A stretch of 64,000 nt of DNA from Ostrinia nubilalis (Eukaryota; Arthropoda; Insecta; Lepidoptera; Crambidae). The notes under the pieces are model-generated. The model saw only the letters and a list, made by a program, of their open reading frames with translations. It ran no database searches and was not told the origin of the DNA. The stretch spans positions 13,266,501 to 13,330,500 of the forward strand of contig NC_087090.1 of assembly GCF_963855985.1 (NCBI RefSeq), given 5' to 3'. Both the position numbers and the translations under genes were made by a program. The first letter of the stretch is position 1. Each line of letters starts with the position of its first letter. This document shows, piece by piece, positions 35,033 to 44,351 of the stretch.

Positions 35033-35761
35033 TTTATTGTTTTATGGCGTGACTCATTGTTGCCATGTTTGAAAGAGCATTCTTTCGTGTTGGGGTGTCT
35101 TCTGGGAATATACAACAAAACAGCAAATACAATTTTAACGCGTCGTTTATTGATAACTTCATCTTTTTCTTCAATATACTTTTGTGTCCACTGACTATAT
35201 AACACTCACTGTACATTTTCGTATTACAATATTTTAAGTCTTTCGAGGCTTTATAACTTTCGTTTCGATATAACAAATATTTTGTACAACGCACGACGGG
35301 CGTAAGAGTGTGGCGTCGTGGCACGACTTATCGCTATCTACCTACACGTTACCGACTAACTCCAACTTTAACTCTAGCCATTATAACTATATTTACAAAT
35401 TGTTCAAATTTTTTTGGTATTCAAATTACCTCGATCACTACATCGTCTCTCAAAGTACCTCACGCACACCCTTGCGTCCATCCGCACGGCACAACTTAAT
35501 ATTTTAACTTAAACCATGAAAAAATACAATAATCATAATATAATACAGGATAATTCATCAACAACATTAAATTGAACTTTCGGCCGTCGGCTCGGCGACG
35601 GCCTAACTCGCTAAGTCAACAGTTCCAACACTAACATCGGTCATATAAAACAAAAACTGACATACCTAGAAGTATGTTCGGCCGGGAGATAACGATCACT
35701 GTCCTAGCGACAACCGAGTCGCAACAAAGTCACTGGCGGCCACCGCGGCGACACACCCAGC
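35033..35761 (-). other. Probable SoxN 3' UTR with candidate poly(A) signals
   Basis: Downstream of SoxN on the minus strand the sequence turns from GC-rich to AT-rich. AATAAA hexamers occur on the minus strand at 35146-35151 and 35033-35038, giving 3' UTRs of about 0.65-0.77 kb. I see no closer AATAAA. The cleavage site cannot be fixed without transcripts. Confidence 0.4.
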
Positions 35762-35803
35762 TCATAGCGGCGGGATGTCGATGTCGCACGCGAACGGCGA
35801 TTC
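35762..35803 (-). other. Possible stop-codon readthrough extension of SoxN
   Basis: After the SoxN TGA the same frame stays open for 13 codons (ESPFACDIDIPPL) before a second TGA at 35762-35764. Eleven of the 13 third positions are G or C, like the upstream coding sequence. However, the whole GC island continues past the second stop, so base composition alone does not prove coding. The stop context is TGA-G, not the leaky TGA-C known from insect readthrough genes. It may be a readthrough tail, a remnant of a longer C-terminus, or chance. Confidence 0.25.
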
Positions 35804-36904
35804 TCAGATGAGCGGCATGGCGCGCTCCCCGGCGGCCGCGTACCTCTGCTCGTCGGGCACGTGGTACATGTTGATGATGTGGCTGAGGTCCTGCTGGCCG
35901 TACTCGCGCTTCATCGCGAGCTGGTCGTGGTGGTGAGCGTGCGGCGCGAACTCGCGCTTCAGCGCCGGCGGCTCGTGCGCCACGAACTCGCGCTTCATGC
36001 CCGGCGGGCCCGGCGACACCGGCTCCGACTTGGCCGACGAGCCGCTCGGCGAGTGCGACGCGCACGACGGCGGCAGCACGTAGCCCCCGGGGGAGCCCGG
36101 CCCGATGCCGTAGGCCGAGGGCGACGGCGGCTGCGGCAAGTACGGCGAGCCCTGCCCGCCACCTCCGTAGTATCCTCCTCCGTATCCGCCCTGCTGCATC
36201 TGAGACACGTCGTAGCGAGGGTATCCGTACGCCTGCTGTTGGTATGCACTGGGATCGTGCATCATGTATCCATTTGGCATGTATCCGTTGGGTGTCATTT
36301 GATACACATCTCGCGGCTGTTGCGCCGAGGGCGCTGCCGTTCTTTGCGCCTCACCGGCCCCTAGTAACGCTCCACCTCCGAGCGGATATTTCTCTTGCTT
36401 CTTGGCGAGGGTCTTCGTCTTCCTCCTGGGTCTGTATTTGTAGTCGGGGTGTTCCTTCATGTGAACGGCTCGAAGCCTCTTCGCTTCGTCGATGAACGGT
36501 CTTTTCTCAGATTCTGAGAGGTCTTTCCACTGGGCACCGAGGCGTTTAGAGATTTCCGAATTGTGCATTTTGGGGTTGTCGGATGCCATCTTTCTGCGCT
36601 GGCCTCGCGACCACACCATGAACGCGTTCATGGGGCGCTTGACGCGGTCAGTGTTGGAGTTCTTGGTGTTGTTGTTGTTGTTGTTGGGCGGCTGGTGGTG
36701 CTGCTGCGGCGGCTGCGCGTGGTGCGGCGGCAGCGGCTGGTGGTGCTGGTGCTGCAGCGGCTGGTGCTGCAGGGGCTGTTGCTGCGGCAGCGCCATCATG
36801 CCGCCCAGCGCGCCCAGCGAGCCGTACCCGTGCTGCAGCGCGTGGTGCGGCGGCACCGTGGCGTGCAGGCTGCCGCCCTTGAGATCCGTCTCCATCGTCA
36901 ACAT
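35804..36904 (-). CDS. SoxN: SoxNeuro-like SoxB1 HMG-box transcription factor
   Basis: Single uninterrupted frame encoding 366 residues, ending at TGA 35804-35806. The start is ATG 36902-36904 ([11 protein letters not shown]...); a second ATG lies three codons on. The frame is open upstream to a TGA at 36977-36979 but has no ATG there (a GTG at 36953-36955 is not a likely eukaryotic start). Layout: N-terminal Q/H/P-rich segment (about residues 35-73) and an N6 run; HMG box about residues 86-162, with [31 protein letters not shown] and [11 protein letters not shown]; a G/Y-rich region about 235-258; a C-terminal region with KSEPVSP and three KRE[FY] repeats. RGQRRKM matches SoxB1 and argues against Dichaete/Sox21 (SoxB2), as known for these families. 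The protein should bind the DNA minor groove at A/T-A/T-CAAAG sites in the nucleus and promote neuroectoderm fate, as Drosophila SoxN does. Intronless coding is usual for SoxB1. Third codon positions are GC-rich, unlike the flanks. Family assignment is very secure; orthology to SoxN is strong but was not tested phylogenetically. Confidence 0.93.
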   Translation of the reverse strand: MLTMETDLKGGSLHATVPPHHALQHGYGSLGALGGMMALPQQQPLQHQPLQHQHHQPLPPHHAQPPQQHHQPPNNNNNNTKNSNTDRVKRPMNAFMVWSRGQRRKMASDNPKMHNSEISKRLGAQWKDLSESEKRPFIDEAKRLRAVHMKEHPDYKYRPRRKTKTLAKKQEKYPLGGGALLGAGEAQRTAAPSAQQPRDVYQMTPNGYMPNGYMMHDPSAYQQQAYGYPRYDVSQMQQGGYGGGYYGGGGQGSPYLPQPPSPSAYGIGPGSPGGYVLPPSCASHSPSGSSAKSEPVSPGPPGMKREFVAHEPPALKREFAPHAHHHDQLAMKREYGQQDLSHIINMYHVPDEQRYAAAGERAMPLI

Positions 36905-37260
36905 GTCGTCTTCCTGCGGCGCGTACAGTTTGCCGATCCTTCGTTCACCGTGCACAACGAGAGAACTGTCGGTCGCTCACATGGACTCGCGGCGATACGC
37001 GTCGGGACTACGTTTCGCGGGACCGTCCGGCGCGAAGGCTACGTGCGTTGTGAGGAGGCTCGCTCGCCGGGCGGCGGCGACGGCGGCGGCCCCGCGCGGC
37101 GCCCCGGGCCCGCCCGCCGCCGCCGGCCAATGGCGGCGCGGCCCGGCCCCGCCCCTCCCGCGCGCTCCCACCCGCCGCGGCCTGCATTTTTAATCGCGTG
37201 GCCTGCGAGGCGAGCCGTTCGCCGCGCCTCATGCAAATCTCAATTTTGTTTGCCGACGGT
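36905..37260 (-). promoter_or_regulatory. SoxN 5' leader and proximal promoter (GC island)
   Basis: Very GC-rich block directly upstream of the SoxN start. Visible motifs: a GC box (CCCCGCCCC at 37147-37155), a CCAAT box (GGCCAATGG at 37125-37133), a TATA-like patch (ATTAAAAAT on the minus strand, 37186-37194), and a perfect octamer ATGCAAAT at 37231-37238, about 40 bp upstream of the AT patch. POU factors that bind octamers are known partners of SoxB proteins. Transcription may start near 37155 if the AT patch works as a TATA box, giving a leader of about 250 nt. That position is inference. Apparent long plus-strand frames here are composition artefacts. Confidence 0.45.
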
Positions 37261-38289
37261 GCTTGCACCTCCTCGGCCTTAGTTTATGTTGTAAACAACT
37301 CCACACATACACTTGCAATATACGAGCTGACATTGTGTTTGGCACTTTAAAAATGCAAGCTTCAATCTCATTTCTGTTTCGGCCATAATTATAATTGCAT
37401 AACTCAGATTTTCTTACATTTTAAGTTGTTACTTGCGTTACACTGAATTCCTCATTTCTAAGGAAAATTACCATTGCAATATTTCGTAGTATTTCAAAAT
37501 AACCAATTCAATATAACTTACCTGAAAATTACAAAACATTTTGTCACGGCCTTGCATGATTGAAAATAGGCTAGGCTCAGCTCTGTTTGCCCGCACAGTT
37601 TGCTCAGGTGCGGCGCAAGTTCAAGGTACTCTGCACCAGCGTCATCCGAGCCAACATTATTCCAACAGTTGATGATCACTTACTCTTTTATCCTTTGTTT
37701 TACCTGTATGAAAAGCCGGGTAATTTATTTATTTTTGTAAAACACTAACAATATAATATGGTAATCACGTTTCTTTGTTCCCATAATGTTTAAAAATTAT
37801 GAACCTACTAAATATAGGTGTGTATGTCTATTGTCTTTCGATATTTGCTGAAATTGTTTAATTATCGTCTCATAATTATATTAAAACTTAATAAATATAA
37901 TATTAACATACCGATTTACCCATTATTAATATGAGTCATTTCTTGAACAAAAATAATAGTCATTCTACCAGACCTAGTCAGTGAGGTTATTGAATTAAAG
38001 TCATAGGTACAATTACATTGTCACCTATTGTTTAGGCTTTCTACTTATATTATCTTTAAAAATATATATAAAAGCGATTTGTTTATTTTTGCTTAAAATT
38101 GGTTAAATTAGATTTAGGTTACTTTTCACTTTAAGCGTCTCTTACTTCCTACTTATATCATAGTAGTTCTGTTTTATTTTAACTATATTTTAAAATAAAT
38201 TCACTGTAGCATAATTATCATATTTTATTAAATTACAACTTAAGTATTTTTATTGTCCTCATTGTATGTAGGTATAAGGAGCTTTTTCT
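37261..38289. other. SoxN upstream region, no recognised feature
   Basis: AT-rich sequence beyond the GC island. No supported gene. 37600-37670 is a slightly GC-richer patch. Confidence 0.4.
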
Positions 38290-38343
38290 AGCAACAGAAA
38301 ATACCTACTGACTAGTAGGTATTTTCTACCAGACTTGGTTGCT
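38290..38343. repeat. Hairpin with 14-bp perfect stem
   Basis: AGAAAATACCTACT (38296-38309) and AGTAGGTATTTTCT (38314-38327) flank a 4-nt loop. An outer AGCAAC/GTTGCT pair suggests a longer, interrupted stem. Confidence 0.5.
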
Positions 38344-40930
38344 ATAATAATATAAACTAACGGCATATATAAATTTAAGTCTACAGTTTTATTTAAAATG
38401 GCAAACCGGAGTTACAAAAATATAAGTTAACTTTCTGTTTGTTTCAAACCTAATACCTACGTTAATTTATTTCAAAAATATATTACTTTCAAAATAAATA
38501 TAAATATCCTGTCTAATAATACTTACCTAGGTAATGTGTTTAGGGTTCCAAGGAACCCCAGGTAACAACCCAGACCCTATTTTTATGAGATAAGCTACTT
38601 AAGTGCCTTCTCGAAATTCTTTTGTTTCACTATCTGTTGACCTAGTGCTAAACAAAAGGTGCAATTTGCACCGATTCGTGGTGATTTTTTTATTGTAAGC
38701 TTAGGAGCTTAAAATAGTATGATTTATGGTTGCCTGTTTTACTTGTATTATTAAAATCCCATGTGCATATTGTAGGTTGTCTCAATTTTTATGGCAATTT
38801 TTAAAAGTGTGGGAATTTTCGGTTTGTCTCATATCTATGAAGTTCTCAGATTACCAGTAGTTAGTGCTACTTAGTAGCTAGTTTGCAGATGTAGGAAATA
38901 TTTATATTTTGTTTTTTTTAAGAGAATGCCTCGATTCTTCAAGGACAGGTATTTTTTATTCACAATGAGGAAGCTTTTTGACTGCATCTCTCTCTCACCT
39001 GAGGAAAGGGAGATGATTTGGTTGATTTTATTTACGGAGGCATTATTGCCGTCATAATAATATTATTATGAAATAATTTATCATATTTTGCTTGCATTAT
39101 TGTCAACATAAGTAGGGTTTTTAAGTCTCTACAATCATCATATTATTATAGTGCCTACATGGGTGATTCAAGAACTTTGGATATTTTACTATTGTTTTGT
39201 AAGTTGTACATGCCTATGTTGTTTACTTAAGGCGGTATATCGACTGTAGGTATTAAATGACCTATTATTTAATATACTTGAACTTTAACAGAATTAAAGT
39301 AAAATCCATTTAATTCATATTATTATAAAATCATAGTTACTTAATCATAGAAATGAACACATAGGAAAGACTGAAATTAGAAAGGAATAAACACTCAATA
39401 TTAATTTAAATAATGTATTTATTTCAAATATAAATTACAAAAATTACAGTTAATGTATCAGCATGAAACTGTACACATTAATTAACTAGTCAACTTATTC
39501 ATAATTAATACAATTAAAGACATTATAAACTATAAACATAGACAGTGCGAATATTTGCTACATGTACCTAACATGATCATACGAGTATGTAGAACATTAA
39601 TATTTCATTACACTGAGTCAGAAGACAGATCTACAGATATATTTATCTAAAAAAAAACATAATAAAACGATATCACCTATTGATTTTTATTACCTAGTTA
39701 GAAATCTACAACACGTAATTTAATAAAGACAATAGGAACTAATTCTTATGCGCCACATCTTTCCAAACAAAAGCTTACCAAGACTTGACTTTAAAACGCA
39801 AAATAATCCATCTAATACATTTGGTAATTAAACCGCATTCACATTCCGTAATTTCCATTTGAAATTCTAGATAAGCCCTAACCCGTCGCACTAAAGATTA
39901 TCCCGGGATACGAGGAGGCCACATTTAACGCCGCCTAAACCGGGCTTCATTAGATTGAAACTGGAGCGAAATGCCGAGGCGGGGCCGTTTCACGCTCTGA
40001 CAGTTCGGCCTGAATGCAGAATGGACCTAACCTATCTGCGATCGGACTTCCAAAAACGGCGCCGTGCGTTGCTGAAGCGCGAATGCATCAATGCGTCGGA
40101 CGTTGCGACTTTGAATTCGATTTGACAACTTTGGTCGCTGTAATATGTGATTTGTTGATGATATTGTCAAATATTTGAATTGGCAACTTTGGTCGCTGTA
40201 ATACCTATGGGATTTGTTGATGTTATAGTCAAATATTCACATGTAACGTTCAGATTAGCTATACGTAAATACCTGTCTTTGAATTGGCTTCAGCGTATTG
40301 TTATTCAAACATCAGAAAACGGGCTAGTAGTTCAAACAACTTACTTTATAAATCTGGATTTTTAAAAAAGCCATGAAGTTGTAGTCCATATCCTAATATT
40401 TTATGACATCAAGATGAAATTGATAAAAGTTTTGGCATCCAAGAAAAAGCTTATGAAATTTCATGAAATGTAATGATCATTCGCAAACTTTTTTCACTTA
40501 AAACCTCTTATAATTTCACGAAGTAGTGAATCCTATTCTCTTTAATTACCATCTCAAACGCCCTAATTTCAAAATTCGCAAACAATAGTCTCTACAAAGA
40601 CTGAAAACAGCACAATACGGGTAATTCTTTCCGTCCAATAATTGCTCCTCCATCAGCTGTTGATTACAAGGACTGACGCTCAGCTAACGCCGGGGGCTGG
40701 CATAACGCATCGCGACTCATTCAATAATTGACGGAGTAACGCTTGTGCTAAAAACCTGGCAAGTGTGAGAGTGACACTGCAAGTGAAAATTCTAAAATAT
40801 GGCATTTCATTTGGCAACGCGTATAATGACATACCGCGGTTGCAATGCACCTACAAAAATGTCATGAAAAAGGGTATGTATTACATTTTACCTTGCATGA
40901 TTCCTTCATTTTACAAGAACTTTCAATCTC
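38344..40930. other. No recognised gene
   Basis: AT-rich to about 39.85 kb. 39890-40110 is a GC-richer non-repetitive block (for example GGCGGGGCCGTTTCACGC). A short direct repeat, CAACTTTGGTCGCTGTAATA, occurs at about 40125 and 40183 with 58-bp spacing. Confidence 0.4.
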
Positions 40931-41032
40931 TGAGGCTGAGTTGCACCAACTTACATTGACCGTAACTAACATTATCGCGTGCTTTTTGTATGAAGTTTGA
41001 CAGATTTTCGACGTTTGTTAAAGTTATACTCA
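40931..41032. mobile_element. MITE, GGCTGAGTTGCACCA family, copy D (3'-truncated)
   Basis: Begins GAGGCTGAGTTGCACCAAC, then TTGTATGAAGTTTGACAGA and GACGTTTGTTAAAGTTA. The right terminus is lost. Confidence 0.65.
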
Positions 41033-41761
41033 CTTGATTCAATATTGAGTTACCAGCATATTCTCAAGTGACAAATTGTTTATTTGTGAATTTTATTTGA
41101 ATGGTTGGAATTTTAATAAACTATAAATAGTTTAAGATGGATTTTACTTTGACGGTTAAAGGTTCGCTCCCAGTAAGACCACGGACCCCCAATAAAAACG
41201 AGCTTGAACCTGTGAGCTCCCTAATTGGTAGGTGTCACTAATGACACCGCGAGTGCTGGAGTGCCTGCAAATTAATAATTATCGCGCATGGCAACACTGG
41301 AGCGACGCCGCAATATGGCCGCCGTCATTGTTGGCGCGGATCCGCGTTTTAGTTTTCGATAATCAGTTCGTTGCGAGACGAATGTCCAATTAGTTACCAC
41401 GAAATTCTAAAATCATGTTGAAAATTATCCTATATTTATATTATTATTAGGTACCTATCAGTTGAACATAAATATCGGCTGTCAAAAGAGAAAGTAAAAC
41501 ATTATGTAGAGTACGCTTTACCTAAACCTACTCATAGTATCAATCTTACAAAGTAATAAGGCTAATTAGTTCATAAAATTATTTATCTTTTGAATAAAAT
41601 AAAATAAAATACACCAATATACCATAATAATTTCTCTATCTTTGATCGCAAAATGAAACAGTATTCTCTATTTACATTTATATCACAATTGCACTTGTAT
41701 TCGTAGATTTTATTGATTTAGGACTAAAATCAGAACTACATTTATGTTATCTTATGATATC
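41033..41761. other. No recognised gene
   Basis: No supported gene. 41220-41390 is GC-richer, with AATATGGCCGCCGTCATTG resembling a YY1/Pho-type motif next to a Sox-like CATTGTT. Confidence 0.35.
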
Positions 41762-41885
41762 TTAGGCTGGGTTGCACCATCTTACTTTAACTTTAACAAA
41801 CGTCAGAAATCCGTCAAACTCCATACAAAAACACCGATTATCGTCATAGTTACTGTCAAAGTTAGGTGGTGCAACTCAGCCTTAG
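41762..41885. mobile_element. MITE, GGCTGAGTTGCACCA family, copy E (best preserved)
   Basis: Left TTAGGCTGGGTTGCACCATC and right GGTGGTGCAACTCAGCCTTA are inverted termini. The inside has TTTAACTTTAACAAACGTCA and GTCAAACTCCATACAAAAAC. Nearly intact, 124 bp, non-coding. Confidence 0.8.
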
Positions 41886-42714
41886 ACTTTAGTCAATCAC
41901 TCAAAAGCTTTCTCATGTATATGTATACATAGATCAAAATTTACATAGCACATTCTCCATATAGGTACATCGCACATCCCATCGTCACGAGTGGAAATCG
42001 CAGCGCTCTATCATAATGAAAGACAGTATTAGGCCGGCTGGACACGAACAAGACCGCACGTAAGGCGGCTCCCTCAAGACACCCTCTCACGTAGCCTCAC
42101 ACGTTCCGTAGCACCCGTACGTACTACGTACATCAAATTTGATTCTAGGACGTGTCGTAGCATCGGCTTGTATCTGGCAGATTGTAGACGATAACAACGG
42201 GGATGATAATCTAGGGCTACGAGTGCTACGATTGGTATTGTTTGGTAAATAAGTTATAATTCGGACGTTAAAATGTAAGTAATGAAAATTGTATAATATT
42301 AAAGAAGGCATGACTGCGTGTCGAAGCTCTGCAGAAAACTTTTGCAAGTTTGTCATATTACTTGGTGTTTCTCATATTTTTTGGTATTAACTTATAATGA
42401 TTTCAGTTATCATTTTGGAAACCACTACGTAGATTGTATGTAAAAAAGTCTAATTAGCATGACAGAGTCTTGCTATCGAACAACTAATTAACTGAACTGC
42501 CATCATCTTGATTTACACCACAATACACAATAAAATTACTTAACAAATAAAAATAACAACATTTCATTATCTTAGGTAGAGCCTAGAACTGCGTCCGATT
42601 TTCTGTCTACTTTATCATTGAGTTTTGGGACACCCTGTATAGGCTAAGGATGCAGGGCTTGCAATACCTATAGTAGCCTTTACATTCAATACTCGTATAA
42701 CCTCTAGACTCTAT
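41886..42714. other. No recognised feature
   Basis: No supported gene. A lone CACCCTGTATA at about 42630 resembles the mariner-like terminus seen at 8.7 kb, without a partner. Confidence 0.4.
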
Positions 42715-42832
42715 TCCCCTTATTAATAAAAAGTTACACCTAGGATGAACCTTGGATTAAAATGTCATTTCCATACTAAATGACAATTTAAGCCAGAGTT
42801 CAACTAGTTTGTAACTTTTATTAATAAGGGGG
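42715..42832. mobile_element. MITE with CCCCTTATTAATAAAAGTTAC termini
   Basis: Left CCCCTTATTAATAAAAAGTT and right AACTTTTATTAATAAGGGG are near-perfect inverted repeats about 118 bp apart. Non-coding. Confidence 0.75.
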
Positions 42833-44134
42833 TATATTTTTGTCTTACATGCATGGCTGACATGGTTGGACCGAGATGTTACACTTTGAATTTTTCTGGC
42901 GGTGAAAGCAGTCTTGACAAATACGAGCAGTACCTACTTACAGAGTAAAATAGAAAGCGGAAAAAACAACCGACTTTCTATACCAAGTACATAGTTAATG
43001 CTTTATCCCAACGACATAATTATATTTAACATACATTTATACATATGCCGCAGGAATGTACCCAATTTTGTAAATCTATCAATTAATCTTTTTAAAATAA
43101 ATAAAGTGTATTCGATGAGGATCGTAGTGGTGGGTATTATGAAAGAGAGAATCGTTTTCTACAATCGAATAATTTGAATATCGAATTGAATTTAGTTTCA
43201 AAACATTGAATATCATGCACCTGGTCATTTTAAAGTTCAATTCATTATCTAATCTGCCTATTCAATACCAAACAACATTAACAGAATAAAACTTAATTTG
43301 TTTACCATGATTAATTTGTTACAATGACAGTTACATTTAAAAAACAAATCAGAAAAAAAAGAAAGTGTCTATGACCCTTGACTCTGGCAATTAGATTCTT
43401 TGTAGGAAGCCATTGGCCAGAATATAGCCACAAGGCAACCGCGGACATTTTATTTAGTTCTTTGCTAATGCTGAATCATTAAGCTATTATTAAGTTACGC
43501 CACAAAGCGCAGTTAAGTTATTTAAACTATTCTTATGACTAATAAAATGTGTTTTATCAACTTAATATCAACAATATTCACTCAAGAAATTAAACATGAT
43601 GTAAAATTAATTTGATACAATAATAAAATACTTTACTTGTAAAAATACGGGAAATTAGGTACATCACACGAAGAAAGCTTATTTTTCATAAATTTTAACA
43701 CATTAGATTTTTAAGATTACCAAAAATGTAATAGTTAAACACAAATAAGAATTATTCTCTAATCCTCTTTGATAGTGGCAAAGTATGTAAAGTGTTTTCA
43801 AATTATTATAGTACAAACAAAATATTTATTAAGCTGCAAAAACGGAAAACATCAAATAAACTTTATATTGAATTCCATCATACTTTATACGTAGAGATGA
43901 AACAAAATTTAAAATACCTCTCTTACGTAGAGCTTAAACTCAAAGAAAACTTTTAAAATCTATTAAGTGCTTTTACACAAATAAATAATGTGAATTTATA
44001 AATGAATGACAAAATAATTTCTTATAAGAATTTCAAAACTTAATAAATACACTTCGACACAACTCTACATCTAGAATAGTTACTCCAATTACGTGAAAAG
44101 TCAAAATAAAATTTCGTAACGGGCATACTCGTAC
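42833..44134. other. No recognised gene
   Basis: AT-rich sequence without supported features. It would be intron if the 44-kb exon belongs to SoxN. Confidence 0.4.
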
Positions 44135-44351
44135 CTTGATGACGTAAGCACAGATTAGAGTAACTTTCCTAGGCTTCTTTACGACACTGGCACGCACACC
44201 ACGACACTTAGGGTAGGGTACACTTGTGTGTGTACGCGCGGTCAGCTGACCACGACACGACGAACGTGACACGCTGCGTCACTGCGCGCGCAAGCATGCT
44301 ATCAGCAAGCCGCCAAGGTTTCCGCAAGGAAAACACTCATTTTCCGCGACT
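44135..44351 (-). promoter_or_regulatory. Candidate distal promoter and non-coding first exon, minus strand
   Basis: On the minus strand an arthropod-type initiator TTCAGTCG (A at 44351) is followed by about 217 nt of CpG-rich sequence ending AAG|GTACGAG, a plausible but weak splice donor (intron from 44134). A 12-codon upstream ORF starts soon after the initiator. A perfect palindrome GGTCAGCTGACC lies at 44240-44251. GC-rich sequence continues upstream to about 44610. The strand and the distance (7.2 kb from the SoxN start) fit an alternative SoxN leader exon or a separate non-coding RNA. No strong acceptor is visible just before the SoxN ATG. Confidence 0.3.

Noticed and set aside
35730..37268. 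Other minus-strand frames overlapping SoxN
   Set aside because: Shifted-frame products of the GC-rich coding region, rich in Ala/Arg, without homology.
35861..37282. Several long plus-strand open frames (up to 239 codons) opposite SoxN and its promoter
   Set aside because: They are antisense to an obvious HMG-box gene or lie in its GC-rich leader, have arginine/valine/cysteine-rich low-complexity products and no domain. GC-rich DNA simply has few stops.
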